Shown in pieces: positions 30,750-40,082 of a stretch of DNA of 45,994 bases (its first letter is position 1; each line of letters opens with the position of its first letter). Under the pieces are notes generated by a model. It saw only the letters and a list, made by a program, of their open reading frames with translations, did no database searches and was not told the DNA's origin. The DNA is from an uncultured Treponema sp. (GTDB lineage: Bacteria; Spirochaetota; Spirochaetia; Treponematales; Treponemataceae): assembly GCA_937893155.1 (NCBI GenBank), contig CALBGU010000039.1, forward strand, positions 1-45,994, given 5' to 3'. A program made the translations under genes and the position numbers.

Positions 30750-30972
30750 ATTCTTCTCCTTTGTCAATTTCTCTTAATCGCATAAAAAGAGCTACGAGTA
30801 TGCCCACAATACCTGCAATGCTGACGATGAGCGCCAGTAAAATGAACGAAGAATTCTCGGAATGCGTTAAAATGTTCCAGATAAAAAACGCGTCGATGAG
30901 ACAAACGGCGATTGCGGAAAAAAGTGCGCTTATTTTTTGTTTTTTTGCTGAATGTTTTTTTTCGCTGTCCAT
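30730..30972 (-). CDS. Small two-helix membrane protein
   Basis: An 80-residue protein with a Lys-rich start (MDSEKKHSAKKQKISALFSA) and two hydrophobic segments, FSAIAVCLIDAFFIWNIL and SFILLALIVSIAGIVGILVA, ending in a charged tail. I do not recognise it. It starts 4 nt after the propeller-protein stop and overlaps the UPF0145 start, so the three are co-translated. It may anchor or assist one of them. Confidence 0.65.
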   Translation of the reverse strand: MDSEKKHSAKKQKISALFSAIAVCLIDAFFIWNILTHSENSSFILLALIVSIAGIVGILVALFMRLREIDKGEEYDSRNY

Positions 30973-30976
30973 GATG

Positions 30977-32983
30977 CTACTCCGAAATCTCCCAACTTCC
31001 GTCTAACAAATACCAATTCGATACGACTGCGGCGAAAGCGGGCTTATACCAAGAAAGACTGCCGTCGCGGTTCAAAATCAGTAGCATTTGAGGACTGCGT
31101 GCGACTTTGAGCGGCATTGAGGCGGAGCGTTTGAAGAGCAGTGTTTTTTTGGAACTGGTGTTGTACGAGCGCACTTGGCTTTTTCCAATATTGGTGTAAA
31201 GCGCTTCTTGATAAATTGCGGTGAATGCCTCGGGGTCTTCGTCGGCAAATTGCAACAGCGGCGAATACGATTTTGACGCTGGTTTATACGCAAAGACTGT
31301 CGTTTTGGCGTTGCCGTTTGCGTCGCTTTGCACGCTGATTCCGTAAAACGCGGGCGTTTTTTGGTTTTCTTCGTGGCTCAAAGAATACGCGATGCTGCCT
31401 TTTGCCTGCACGGGCACGGTCTCGCGGGTTTTTGAGTCAACGTGAATAAGCGGCGAGTCGTTTTCGGCGGCAGATTTTGCGACGTACAAATCTTTTTCGT
31501 TGTACAAAATGATGTCCTGCAATGCGGTGCCCGTGTAAAGTTCTGTGTCTTTTCCCGTGCCGATGGTATACATTCGCACGGCGGAATTGCCCTGAATGTA
31601 CACGAGTTCGTCATTAAATACTTTCAAAATCTGGATTGCGTTAGATGGCGTAAACAGCGGCGTTCGTTTTCCCGTTTCCACGTTCAGCATAACGATTTCT
31701 TTGCGCGTGTCTTTTGACCACAAAATAACGCTGTTCCCGTATTTAATGAGATTCGTGCTTCCGTTATTTACCCCGACTTTTTCTGCGGTGGCACTCAAAT
31801 CCTCGCTGTACGCGGTGCGATATACGCTGTCTGCGGTCAAAATGTAGAAATCAGTGCCGTCTGCGCACACATCAAGAATCTTTTGATACGCTTTGTCGGT
31901 CATCGGCTTAATCGTCTGAACGCTCGAATTGGCGACTGCGGGAAGTTCGTAGAGATTGCCGCTTTTTGTGCCGAAGATGATTTTCCCTGATTGCCTGTTT
32001 GTGTCGCTTGCCATTCCCTCGGCTTCCCCAACGATAGGAATAATGCGGTCGGCGGTTTTTATCGCGCTGGTAATCGTGTCTTTGGCGGGAAATCCCGAAA
32101 ATTGTGCAATAATTTTGAAATTGGCTTGTCGTCCTGACTTTATGCTTTCTTTTAATTCAATGTTGTCAATGTATTTTAAGACGATGTTTTTTCCTTGCTT
32201 GTCAAGAAAGAAAAGCCCTGTTTCAGCCTCTCCCTTGGAGTTCAGCAAAATCGGATTTTCGGCGGAAAAAAGAGCGAGCCGCTTTCCGTTGGTGGCGTGG
32301 ATTATAAAAACCGAATTGTCTTTTACGCCGGCAAAAAATTCGTTATTTGCAAACAACGTCGGTTGGAAAAGTGCATTTTCGGTGGCGAAGCGAGCTTTTC
32401 TTGTCCCTGATTCCAAATCGTAATACGTCAAATTGCCATTCGGCGAATACATTACGCACGTTTTTTCTGAATTGCTCGTTTCCGCCATAGAAATAATGGG
32501 CATATTTTCCGAGATTTTCTTAACGACGGAGCCTTTTTGTGCGTCCAAAAAAAACGTTCCGTTCAAAGCCGTTGTGCCTACGATTAAATATGAGCCTTGT
32601 GCTGTGTATGAAAGAGAGGTGATAGAGTCGGAAAAGCGTTTTATGTACTTTCTTTGTAAGGTCTTCCAATCCCATACGCTTACCGAGTGAACTTTTGCGT
32701 TGTCGGTTTCATACACCGCGATTTCTGAGTTAGCAGGATTTTGCGCGATGAGCTTTATTGAAAGATTGGTGATTTGATAATGCTCGCCCGTGCCGTCTGC
32801 GTTCCATTTGATTAAAAAGCCGTCATTGCCTGCTGAAAAATACGAGCTGTCATTTCCTGTTGCGAGCGAAGAAAAACTTGATACGGCTTCTTGATGTCCT
32901 TGATTTGAAATGTGAACTTGTGAATAAGCAAAAAAAGGCAAAAATGCAAAAAAGGCAAACGCAATATTCTTCAAAATCGACAT
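30977..32983 (-). CDS. Exported beta-propeller (WD40-like) protein
   Basis: A 668-residue protein with signal peptide MSILKNIAFAFFAFLPFFAY cut after S. The body is a chain of beta-propeller repeats: SAGNDGFLIKWNADGTGEHY, VSVWDWKTLQRKYIKRF and SYTAQGSYLIVGTT are WD40-like; later blades are more degenerate (NLIKYGNSVILWSKDTRKEI). It ends GSWEISE, soon after a last blade with LILNRDGSLSWYKPA. In Treponema a similar protein follows rseP. It is probably periplasmic, perhaps a scaffold in envelope assembly (inference). It starts 5 nt after the rseP stop. Confidence 0.82.
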   Translation of the reverse strand: MSILKNIAFAFFAFLPFFAYSQVHISNQGHQEAVSSFSSLATGNDSSYFSAGNDGFLIKWNADGTGEHYQITNLSIKLIAQNPANSEIAVYETDNAKVHSVSVWDWKTLQRKYIKRFSDSITSLSYTAQGSYLIVGTTALNGTFFLDAQKGSVVKKISENMPIISMAETSNSEKTCVMYSPNGNLTYYDLESGTRKARFATENALFQPTLFANNEFFAGVKDNSVFIIHATNGKRLALFSAENPILLNSKGEAETGLFFLDKQGKNIVLKYIDNIELKESIKSGRQANFKIIAQFSGFPAKDTITSAIKTADRIIPIVGEAEGMASDTNRQSGKIIFGTKSGNLYELPAVANSSVQTIKPMTDKAYQKILDVCADGTDFYILTADSVYRTAYSEDLSATAEKVGVNNGSTNLIKYGNSVILWSKDTRKEIVMLNVETGKRTPLFTPSNAIQILKVFNDELVYIQGNSAVRMYTIGTGKDTELYTGTALQDIILYNEKDLYVAKSAAENDSPLIHVDSKTRETVPVQAKGSIAYSLSHEENQKTPAFYGISVQSDANGNAKTTVFAYKPASKSYSPLLQFADEDPEAFTAIYQEALYTNIGKSQVRSYNTSSKKTLLFKRSASMPLKVARSPQMLLILNRDGSLSWYKPAFAAVVSNWYLLDGSWEISE

Positions 32984-32988
32984 AGCTG

Positions 32989-34122
32989 CTATCTCCTAAA
33001 AGAAGAGGTGAAATAATGTATATCTCCGTAAATTGCAATGAGAAATAAACAAGCGATAAACGCAATTCCTATGATTTGTATGCGATACAATAACAGCGGA
33101 GATAGCTTTCGGCGAAGGACGAACTCGACAATCGCCGCTAAGATAAGCCCGCCGTCAAGAACAGGAATCGGCAGAAGATTCATCATAAAAAGCGATACGC
33201 TTATTAACGCCATAAATTCGAGTGTGTTTACAATTCCTGCGTGAAGGCTGGCTTTGAAACTTGCTTTTACCGTGTCGCCGAGCATTGTAGTAATGCGAGC
33301 AGGTCCTGAAACTGCGCTGGAAACTTTTACGCCCTTAAAGAGCGTGATAATTCCGACGACTGTGGCTCTGCACATTTTTGTCGTTTCTTTCACTCCGTGA
33401 AGAATTGCAGGAAAAAACGAATATCGCTTGCTTTGTCGCTCTTCGATTGTATCGGGATTTGATACAACTCCTATCACGCCGCCGCCCGTTTCTTTGTTGA
33501 GAGCCGTTTTCATCGAAAAAGAAAGTTTTTCGCCGTCGCGTTCAACATCAACTGTGATTATTTCGTCGGGGTGTGTTGAAACAATCGTAACGATGTCCGA
33601 AAAGTCTAAAACGGCTTCCCCATTTATCGCAGTGATTATATCGCCGTCTTGCATTCCTGCATTGTGGGCGACTGAAGTCATTCCCTCATAAACAGAATCT
33701 GCCATAAGGACTTTTGCGCTTGCTGAATAGTATGTATAGCCGATTATTGCAATAATCGTGAATGATATGACCGCAAAGATAAAGTTTGCAAACGGACCTG
33801 CAAAAGCGATGAAAGCGCGTTTTAGCGGGTGTATGCCATAAAACGAATCTGGCTCTGCATTTATTTCTTTTAGATTGAGCTCGACGGCTTTTTGAAAATC
33901 CTGCTCGCCTTTCATTCCACAGTAGCCGCCGATTGGAAAAAGCGAAATGCGATAATCGGTGTTTCGGTAGTTTTTGTGCAAAAGAATCGGTCCCATTCCA
34001 ATGGAAAAGCTCTCGACTTTTACACCGCACAGTTTTGCTGCAATGAAGTGCCCTGCTTCATGAAATGCAACTAAAAACGTTAAACACAATAGCCCGATTA
34101 TGACGCTTATCACAATGCTCAT
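32989..34122 (-). CDS. rseP: Site-2 protease RseP (M50 family)
   Basis: A 377-residue membrane metalloprotease. HEAGH at 21-25 in VAFHEAGHFIAAKLCG is the zinc site, placed in the first membrane helix. A PDZ domain follows (about 125-210; GMQDGDIITAINGEAVLDFS). The C-terminal NLLPIPVLDGGLIL supplies the third zinc ligand motif. The length is that of single-PDZ RseP proteins. It cleaves membrane-bound regulators within the bilayer. ATG overlaps the dxr stop (ATGA). The order dxr-rseP is common in bacteria. Confidence 0.95.
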   Translation of the reverse strand: MSIVISVIIGLLCLTFLVAFHEAGHFIAAKLCGVKVESFSIGMGPILLHKNYRNTDYRISLFPIGGYCGMKGEQDFQKAVELNLKEINAEPDSFYGIHPLKRAFIAFAGPFANFIFAVISFTIIAIIGYTYYSASAKVLMADSVYEGMTSVAHNAGMQDGDIITAINGEAVLDFSDIVTIVSTHPDEIITVDVERDGEKLSFSMKTALNKETGGGVIGVVSNPDTIEERQSKRYSFFPAILHGVKETTKMCRATVVGIITLFKGVKVSSAVSGPARITTMLGDTVKASFKASLHAGIVNTLEFMALISVSLFMMNLLPIPVLDGGLILAAIVEFVLRRKLSPLLLYRIQIIGIAFIACLFLIAIYGDIHYFTSSFRR

Positions 34123-35219
34123 TTGATGTTACCGAGTATTTTTTGCGCAATTTGGCGAGCTTTTTTGTCTTCTTCTAGCACTTCTGTGATGGAAGAAGGA
34201 ATTTTATCCCAGTTTTCGTCTAAAACGCGTCTAACAACCGCAGGAATGTCAAGAAAATGGCACTTTTTGTCCAAAAATGCGTATGCAGCGACTTCATTTG
34301 CTGCATTAAATGCAATCGGAGCTGATTTATCTCTTTGGGCGGCTTCAAAAGCATATTTTAATAGAGGAAAATCATCAAATCTTGGCGGATAGAACGAAAA
34401 AGAATGCTTCGTAATATCGAATCGAGAAAGATAATTCGGCAGAACATCGCTCCATGTGAGTGCGGAGAGAATAGGGTGCTTCATATCAGGTTCTGAAATC
34501 TGCGCATATAGCTCTCCATCTTTTGTTCTAATCATCGAATGAATGAGGCTTTGGGGGTGCACGACGACTTCAACTTTATCGCTAGTAAAACCAAAAAGTC
34601 TGCATGCTTCTATCACTTCAAGCCCTTTATTTGCAAGGTCGGCAGAATCAAGCGTGATTTTCTTGCCCATTTTCCAAGTAGGGTGATTAAGCGCATCTTC
34701 TACACTGACGGCAGCAAGTTTTTCTTTTGGCAGTTCGCGAAATGGTCCTCCGCTTGCGGTTATTATGAGCGTATCAATATTTTCTTTTCCATAGCGTTCA
34801 ACAAGATTAAAAATTGCAGAATGTTCAGAATCTACTGGCAATATTCTCGCATTATGCGCTGTTGCCAACTGCTTAATAAGTGGATAGGCCATCACAACCG
34901 TTTCTTTATTCGCAAGAGCCAGGTCTATTCCTTCTTCAAGGACATAAACTGACGGCATAAGCCCTGCTGCGCCTGCAACACCATTTACCGCGATGTCTGC
35001 CCCTGATTCTTTTATCAGTTTTTTCAAGCCCTCTTCACCGTTTTCTGAATACAGTGCATACGGACAATTAAATTCTTGTGCAAGATGTTCTATTTCAGAT
35101 TTGCTTTTATTTGCATATAATCCCGCTACTTCAAACGTGTCGCTCATATTGCGAATAATATCAAGAGTGTTTGAACCGATTGAACCTGTGCAACCTAAAA
35201 CGAGTACTCTTTTCTTCAT
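34119..35219 (-). CDS. dxr: 1-deoxy-D-xylulose 5-phosphate reductoisomerase
   Basis: A 366-residue cytoplasmic enzyme of the MEP isoprenoid pathway that makes MEP using NADPH. VLVLGCTGSIGSNTLDIIR is the nucleotide-binding start; LANKETVVMA, PVDSEHSAIF and ITASGGPFRELP contain the metal and substrate ligands; NHPTWKMGKKITLDSADLAN is the flexible-loop region. Its product feeds the undecaprenyl chain made by UppS two genes upstream. Starts 15 nt after cdsA. Confidence 0.96.
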   Translation of the reverse strand: MKKRVLVLGCTGSIGSNTLDIIRNMSDTFEVAGLYANKSKSEIEHLAQEFNCPYALYSENGEEGLKKLIKESGADIAVNGVAGAAGLMPSVYVLEEGIDLALANKETVVMAYPLIKQLATAHNARILPVDSEHSAIFNLVERYGKENIDTLIITASGGPFRELPKEKLAAVSVEDALNHPTWKMGKKITLDSADLANKGLEVIEACRLFGFTSDKVEVVVHPQSLIHSMIRTKDGELYAQISEPDMKHPILSALTWSDVLPNYLSRFDITKHSFSFYPPRFDDFPLLKYAFEAAQRDKSAPIAFNAANEVAAYAFLDKKCHFLDIPAVVRRVLDENWDKIPSSITEVLEEDKKARQIAQKILGNIK

Positions 35220-35234
35220 AGCTAAAGCTCGCTC

Positions 35235-36077
35235 CTATATTACAGGATAGATAAGTATTGTGAGTGCATAAAAGACTGGCGCAGCCATCAAAATGGAGTC
35301 AATAGAATCAAGCATTCCCCCGCGACCTGGCATAATATTCCCAGAGTCTTTACAGCCTGCACTGCGCTTAAAGACGGATTCAGCCAAATCACCTATGCTT
35401 CCAGAAAATGCAATGACGATTGAAAGAACTATTATTTTTACGATAGAACCTACGAAAACATCGCTCCAAATGAGTTTCGCAAGTATTGCTGCAAACATAG
35501 AGCCCAAAAGCCCCCCGATAAAGCCTGCAACGCTTTTGTTAGGACTTGCCTTTACAATACCGCGATTGTTTTTGCCGAATAGATTGCCAAAAAGCCACGC
35601 AACTGAATCATTCATTGAAACCATTACGAAAAAGAGGGCAATAAAATAGATAGAATGGTTAAACAATGTCATTCGTGAAACAAATGTACATAGATATCCA
35701 CTGTATAATACGACAAAAACAGAAGATGATATGGAAACATTTGAATCTTTGAAATCACATGTTGTAAAAACGCTCATTGCCATTATCAATAATAATTCAA
35801 ATATAAAGGTGTATGTTGTTATTTCTGGATTTAAATTAAAGTAGGTCGTAATAAAAGTTACGAGCGGAAGCAATCCGCTTAACACGATTAGTAACTTTTT
35901 AGAAATGAGTTTTGAAGTCTTTGAAAAAAGGTTACACATCTCATTTGCTGCTAATAATGATACTACAAACACAACAAAATGCAATGCAAGATGATTTATT
36001 GCATCTAGTGCTACTATTGCAACGACTAAAGGCAATCCTAAAAAGAATATGAGCAATCGTTGTATAACCTTATTCAT
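35235..36077 (-). CDS. cdsA: Phosphatidate cytidylyltransferase
   Basis: A 280-residue integral membrane enzyme making CDP-diacylglycerol from phosphatidate and CTP. The family signature is intact near the C-terminus: SVFKRSAGCKDSGNIMPGRG followed by GMLDSIDS. About eight hydrophobic segments precede it. A TTG at 36080 lies in frame, but ATG 36077 with AGAGGGAAG upstream is the better start. It follows uppS by 11 bp and is AT-rich like its neighbours. Confidence 0.94.
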   Translation of the reverse strand: MNKVIQRLLIFFLGLPLVVAIVALDAINHLALHFVVFVVSLLAANEMCNLFSKTSKLISKKLLIVLSGLLPLVTFITTYFNLNPEITTYTFIFELLLIMAMSVFTTCDFKDSNVSISSSVFVVLYSGYLCTFVSRMTLFNHSIYFIALFFVMVSMNDSVAWLFGNLFGKNNRGIVKASPNKSVAGFIGGLLGSMFAAILAKLIWSDVFVGSIVKIIVLSIVIAFSGSIGDLAESVFKRSAGCKDSGNIMPGRGGMLDSIDSILMAAPVFYALTILIYPVI

Positions 36078-36088
36078 CAACTTCCCTC

Positions 36089-36787
36089 TTATACAGCACC
36101 AAATCTTCTAGTGCGTTTATAAAATTCTTCTATGCAATTATTAAATTCATCTTCATTAAAATCTGGCCATAGCGTATCGGTAAAGAGCAATTCTGCATAA
36201 GCTGAATGCCACATCAAAAAATTGCTAAGGCGTTTTTCTCCACCAGTTCGAATAATTAAATCTGCGTCAGGAATCTCTGGAATATCAAAGCGAGAAGAAA
36301 TATCAGCTTCTGTGAGATTTTCTGCCGTTATATTGTCTTGTATTATTTTCTTTACAGCCCGTTTTATCTCATCTCTACCACCGTAGTTTATGGCAAGAAT
36401 AACCGTGAGTCCTGTAAAATCTTGAGTTTCCGCTTCTGCTTTTTCTATTTCAAATTGGACATCATCAGGAAGCCCCTTAATGTCGCCTAATACTTTTACA
36501 CGGATAGAGTTCTTTTTATAAAACGCAAATTCCGCACGCAAGTGAAGACGAATCAAATTCATTAAAAAACCGACTTCTTCTTGGGTACGTTTCCAGTTTT
36601 CAGTAGAGAATGTATACAATGTTACATATTTTATGCCGAGTTCAGAGGCTTTGGCTACAATTTTCTTTGCAACCTCAAGCCCCTCTTTATGACCGGCAGT
36701 ACGAGGAAGACCTCTTTTTTGTGCCCAACGTCCATTGCCGTCCATTATAATGCCGACATGAACAGGTGCTGTATGTTCTGCTGTCAT
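36089..36787 (-). CDS. uppS: Undecaprenyl diphosphate synthase
   Basis: A 232-residue cis-prenyltransferase supplying the lipid carrier for cell-wall synthesis. VGIIMDGNGRWAQKRGLPRT contains the catalytic Asp and the diphosphate-binding Arg; YTFSTENWKR, LAINYGGRDEI and DLIIRTGGEKRLSNFLMWHS are further signatures. The ATG is 8 nt after the frr stop and shows no clear ribosome site, so coupled translation is likely. Confidence 0.96.
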   Translation of the reverse strand: MTAEHTAPVHVGIIMDGNGRWAQKRGLPRTAGHKEGLEVAKKIVAKASELGIKYVTLYTFSTENWKRTQEEVGFLMNLIRLHLRAEFAFYKKNSIRVKVLGDIKGLPDDVQFEIEKAEAETQDFTGLTVILAINYGGRDEIKRAVKKIIQDNITAENLTEADISSRFDIPEIPDADLIIRTGGEKRLSNFLMWHSAYAELLFTDTLWPDFNEDEFNNCIEEFYKRTRRFGAV

Positions 36788-36795
36788 AGATTGTT

Positions 36796-37341
36796 TTAGT
36801 CCATGATTTCTTTTTCTTTAGCTTCATAGACCTTATTGACTTCTGCAATGTACTTATCTGTCAATTTCTGAAGGTCATCAGTATCTTTTTTGAGCTGGTC
36901 TTCTGTAATCTCTCCAGCTTTTTGCTGTTTTTTTAGCTCGTCATTTCCGTCTCGACGGATATTGCGAATAGCAGTTCTTGAGTTCTCTGCAATTCCTTTT
37001 GCCTGCTTCACAAGCTCTTTTCTGCGGTCAGCTGTAAGAGGCGGAATAGAAATGCGAATGACTTTACCATCATTAGAAGGGTTTAAGCCAAGCTCTGCTT
37101 TCTGAATAGCCTTTTCAATTGCACTGATTAAAGTCTTGTCGAACGGTTGAATAACAACCATTCTTGCTTCTGGAATAGAAATAGTTGCAACTTGACTGAG
37201 CGGAGTAGGTGTGCCGTAGTAATCAACGCGAACTTTGTCAAAAATAGATGCAGAAGCCCGTCCTGTGCGAATTGTATTAAATTCGTCTTTTAATGCAGAA
37301 ACGGATTTTTCCATACGTTTTGTGCAATCTTCAATAGCCAT
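36796..37341 (-). CDS. frr: Ribosome recycling factor
   Basis: A 181-residue protein that splits post-termination ribosomes together with EF-G. It opens MAIEDCTKRMEKSVSALKDE, with FNTIRTGRASASIFDKVRVD and PPLTADRRKELVKQAKGIAE typical of the family. AGGAGA just before ATG 37341 rules out the longer frame from 37392. The sequence ends in the long helical bundle (KDTDDLQKLTDKYIAEVNKV). Confidence 0.96.
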   Translation of the reverse strand: MAIEDCTKRMEKSVSALKDEFNTIRTGRASASIFDKVRVDYYGTPTPLSQVATISIPEARMVVIQPFDKTLISAIEKAIQKAELGLNPSNDGKVIRISIPPLTADRRKELVKQAKGIAENSRTAIRNIRRDGNDELKKQQKAGEITEDQLKKDTDDLQKLTDKYIAEVNKVYEAKEKEIMD

Positions 37342-37384
37342 ATATGTTCTCCTGTTATACAGTAAATAGGCGGTAAATAACAAA

Positions 37385-37413
37385 GGCAGCAAAAGAACTT
37401 ATCTCCTGCTGCC
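37385..37413 (-). promoter_or_regulatory. Hairpin between tsf and frr
   Basis: GGCAGCA and TGCTGCC at 37385-37391 and 37407-37413 form a 7-bp stem with a 15-nt loop; TTTGTT follows on the minus strand. It could be a partial terminator reducing expression after tsf, or a processing site. Confidence 0.5.
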
Positions 37414-37448
37414 CTGTATAAAAGTCAGCTTCTAACAGCTAAGAGCAT

Positions 37449-38282
37449 TTATTTTCCAAGAATAAAGAGTTCTGCCTTGTTGAAAGACAAAGTTGCTCCT
37501 ACTTCTTTTCCAATCTGCTCCATCTTTTTTGCAACGGTAACCTTGTCATCTTTTACGAATGCTTGGTCAACAAAGCAAATTTCTGCAAGATGCTTCTTGA
37601 TTTTCCCCTGCAAAATACCAGCTTTTACATTCTCTGGCTTTGCTGCCATAGCTGGGTCTTCTTTCATCTGTGCAACGAAAATCTCTTTCTGCTCATCGAT
37701 GTAAGACTGTGGAACATCTTCCGCTTTTACATAAGATGGAGTGAACGCTGCAATATGCAAACAACAATCATAAGCAAAATTCTTAACAGCTTCTGCTTCA
37801 GAACCGTTGATTACAACTACAGCACCAGTTTTCTTGTCTGAGTGGACATAGAAAGAACCTGTTGCACCTGCAGGAATATCGATAACTTCTACCTTTGACA
37901 CATTCATGTTCTCGCGGATAGAAACTTTCAAATCTTCGAGCATCTTGTTGTGCTCATCTTCAACCTTTGTGTATCCCTTAGCGATTGTAACGTCGAGCAT
38001 TTTCTCACCAAGAGCAACGAAATCAGCGTTCTTTGCAACGAAGTCAGTTTCACAAGTCATTTCAACAACATAAATCTTGTTGTTTTCCTGGCGTACAAAA
38101 AGTCTTCCTTCTGCAGTAGCTCTGTCAGCACGCTTTGCAGCTGCCGCGAGTCCTCTTTCTTTCAAGAGCTTCTCTGCTGCATCTGCATCGCCATTTGTCT
38201 CTACAAGAGCTTTCTTGCATTCCATCATACCTGCGCCAGTTTTCTCGCGCAAAGCCTTTACGTCTGATGCTTTAATATCCAT
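37449..38282 (-). CDS. tsf: Elongation factor Ts
   Basis: A 277-residue guanine nucleotide exchange factor for EF-Tu. MDIKASDVKALREKTGAGMM, then ECKKAL, is the N-terminal UBA-like domain. EMTCETDFVAKNADFVALGE carries the TDFV motif that contacts EF-Tu. The C-terminal GKIKKHLAEICFVDQAFVKD is also conserved. It lies 18 nt after rpsB, the standard pairing. Confidence 0.97.
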   Translation of the reverse strand: MDIKASDVKALREKTGAGMMECKKALVETNGDADAAEKLLKERGLAAAAKRADRATAEGRLFVRQENNKIYVVEMTCETDFVAKNADFVALGEKMLDVTIAKGYTKVEDEHNKMLEDLKVSIRENMNVSKVEVIDIPAGATGSFYVHSDKKTGAVVVINGSEAEAVKNFAYDCCLHIAAFTPSYVKAEDVPQSYIDEQKEIFVAQMKEDPAMAAKPENVKAGILQGKIKKHLAEICFVDQAFVKDDKVTVAKKMEQIGKEVGATLSFNKAELFILGK

Positions 38283-38300
38283 TATAGTAATACTCCGAGA

Positions 38301-39176
38301 TTAGTTCTTTCTGTAGAGGTCGTCTTCGTTGCCGATGAGGTCATCATGGTCTTCTTCAGCTTCGATATCTTCCTCTTTCTGCTCTGTTGGCTGATAATTC
38401 TCGTAGTCTGTGATTTCAGCATCTGCACTCTTGTTAGAAGCATCTGTCTGGATTCCATCTTCGTCGTCAAGAGTTTCAACAACTCTCAAACCTGTGTCGT
38501 TATCAGCTTCGATAACTGCATTTGCAATGATTGATGTGAAAAGGCTGATTGCACGAATAGCATCGTCATTACCAGGAATTGGGAAGTCAATGCCCTCTGG
38601 GTTACAGTTTGTATCTACAACTGCGATAATCGGAATACCCATGCGGCGAGCTTCTGCTACTGCAATCTGCTCTTTGTGTGTATCGATGATGAAAAGTGCG
38701 CCTGGCAAATCTTTCATATCCTTGATACCGCCAAGGTTCTTATCAAGTTTTGCCTTCTCTTTCTGGAGAGCTGCAACTTCTTTCTTTGTGAGCTTCTCCA
38801 TTGTGCCGTCTACTTCCATCTTCTCAATTTTCTTGAGTCTCTGAAGTGATTTTTTGATTGTTGCAAAGTTTGTAAGCATACCGCCAAGCCAGCGATTGTT
38901 TACATAGTACATTCCGCAGCGCTCAGCTTCTTTCTGTACAGCCTGCTGTGCCTGCTTTTTTGTTCCTACGAACAAGATTGATTTACCTGATGAAGCAATC
39001 TTTCTTACTTCGTCATAGCTGTCTTTAATAGCTACGATTGTCTTCTGCAAATCAATGATATGAATCCCGTTTCTCTCTGTAAAAATGAATTTCTTCATTC
39101 TCGGGTCCCAACGCTTAACCTGATGACCAAAGTGTACACCAGATTCAAGCAAACTCTTCATGGTTACTACTGCCAT
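38301..39176 (-). CDS. rpsB: Ribosomal protein S2 with acidic C-terminal tail
   Basis: A 291-residue S2. LLESGVHFGHQVKRWDPRMK, KFIFTERNGIHIIDLQKT and VNNRWLGGMLTNF are diagnostic. After the conserved end near residue 240 there is an Asp/Glu-rich tail of about 50 residues (TEQKEEDIEAEEDHDDLIGN), absent from the 240-residue E. coli protein. GGAGTG precedes the ATG. First gene of the translation part of the run, 80 bp after maf. Confidence 0.97.
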   Translation of the reverse strand: MAVVTMKSLLESGVHFGHQVKRWDPRMKKFIFTERNGIHIIDLQKTIVAIKDSYDEVRKIASSGKSILFVGTKKQAQQAVQKEAERCGMYYVNNRWLGGMLTNFATIKKSLQRLKKIEKMEVDGTMEKLTKKEVAALQKEKAKLDKNLGGIKDMKDLPGALFIIDTHKEQIAVAEARRMGIPIIAVVDTNCNPEGIDFPIPGNDDAIRAISLFTSIIANAVIEADNDTGLRVVETLDDEDGIQTDASNKSADAEITDYENYQPTEQKEEDIEAEEDHDDLIGNEDDLYRKN

Positions 39177-39193
39177 AAAGACACTCCTTCACC

Positions 39194-39211
39194 GAGTTTT
39201 CTAAAAAACTC
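39194..39211 (-). promoter_or_regulatory. Small hairpin in the rpsB leader
   Basis: GAGTTTT and AAAACTC (39194-39200, 39205-39211) form a 7-bp stem just upstream of the ribosome site. It might take part in S2 autoregulation, which is known in other bacteria, but no known motif is recognised. Confidence 0.35.
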
Positions 39212-39256
39212 TTCCAAACTCTATTTCTCATGCATACGCACGGAAGATGTGCAAAA

Positions 39257-39844
39257 TTACAAAATACTGTAACCCTGCTCCTTTAACATATCATAAAGTT
39301 CAAATATAGGCAAGCCCATAATTGAACTTGTTGTGCCTTCGATTTTTTCTATAAAGCAAGATGCAAGCCCTTGAATCCGATACCCGCCTGCTACACCGTG
39401 CCAATCTCCCGAACTAACATACCAATCAATTTCTTCGTCTGTCATTGGCGCAAAAGTAACTTTGTTAACGCTGCTGCGTGTTGTTAGAGCGTGTTCTTTG
39501 CCATTATAAAGCGCAATTCCTGTTATGACTGTGTGAGTGTGCCCCTGTAATTTTCGCAATATTTTTTCGGCTTCGTCTTGGTCTTTCGGTTTTCCAAAAA
39601 TCTCATCTTCAAAAAAAATGAGTGTATCTGCTCCTAAAATCCAAACTTTTTCCAATTCCTTTGAAAAAGTTTTTAAAATGCTTTTTATCTTTTGTACAGC
39701 AAGATTTTCAGGAATTTTATTATGTTCAACATTTTCTGGAAAAACTTCTTCATCGGTAGAAGGAATTACTTTAAAAGGAATATTTAACTGATTTAAAATC
39801 TCTTGTCGCCGAGGTGATGCCGATGCTAAAATTATTGGATCCAT
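39257..39844 (-). CDS. maf: Maf-family nucleotide pyrophosphatase
   Basis: A 195-residue house-cleaning enzyme that hydrolyses non-canonical or modified nucleoside triphosphates. IILASASPRRQEILNQLNIP is the Maf N-terminal signature. GADTLIFFEDEIFGKPKDQD contains the conserved catalytic region, and YVSSGDWHGVAGGYRIQGLA the C-terminal one. GAGG lies before the ATG. It precedes rpsB on the same strand and is divergent from tRNA-Arg. Confidence 0.94.
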   Translation of the reverse strand: MDPIILASASPRRQEILNQLNIPFKVIPSTDEEVFPENVEHNKIPENLAVQKIKSILKTFSKELEKVWILGADTLIFFEDEIFGKPKDQDEAEKILRKLQGHTHTVITGIALYNGKEHALTTRSSVNKVTFAPMTDEEIDWYVSSGDWHGVAGGYRIQGLASCFIEKIEGTTSSIMGLPIFELYDMLKEQGYSIL

Positions 39845-39856
39845 AAAATCCTCTTC

Positions 39857-39885
39857 TTGACATTCAAATATTTTCTGTGTATATT
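39857..39885 (+). promoter_or_regulatory. Promoter of tRNA-Arg
   Basis: TTGACA at 39857-39862, a 17-nt spacer, TATATT at 39880-39885. The predicted start is about 7 nt before the tRNA 5' end. Confidence 0.8.
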
Positions 39886-39898
39886 TATAAAAGTATTT

Positions 39899-39972
39899 GA
39901 GAGATTAGCTCACTTGGATAGAGCGTTGGCCTCCGGAGCCGAAGGTAGCAGGTTCGAATCCTGTATCTCTCG
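39899..39972 (+). tRNA. tRNA-Arg (anticodon CCG)
   Basis: Acceptor GAGAGAT pairs with ATCTCTC, discriminator G. The anticodon arm reads TTGGC-CTCCGGA-GCCGA, anticodon CCG for codon CGG. The T-arm is GCAGG-TTCGAAT-CCTGT. CCA is not encoded. A terminator follows within 5 nt. Confidence 0.93.
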
Positions 39973-39976
39973 TTTG

Positions 39977-40001
39977 AAGAACCGATATTTTTTCGGTTCT
40001 T
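39977..40001 (+). terminator. Terminator of tRNA-Arg
   Basis: AAGAACCGA pairs with TCGGTTCTT around a 7-nt loop, followed by a run of T. Confidence 0.9.
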
Positions 40002-40019
40002 TTTTTTACAAACTTATAA

Positions 40020-40065
40020 AAAATATTGCCATATTCAATGAATTTATTGAACACAGCAATATTTT
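40020..40065 (-). terminator. Terminator of the HEAT-repeat gene
   Basis: Arms at 40020-40029 and 40056-40065 (outer AAATATTGC / GCAATATTT) enclose a second stem TTCAAT / ATTGAA. On the minus strand it runs into TTTTT 17 bp after the stop codon. Confidence 0.75.
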
Positions 40066-40082
40066 ATACTCAAACCATCTGC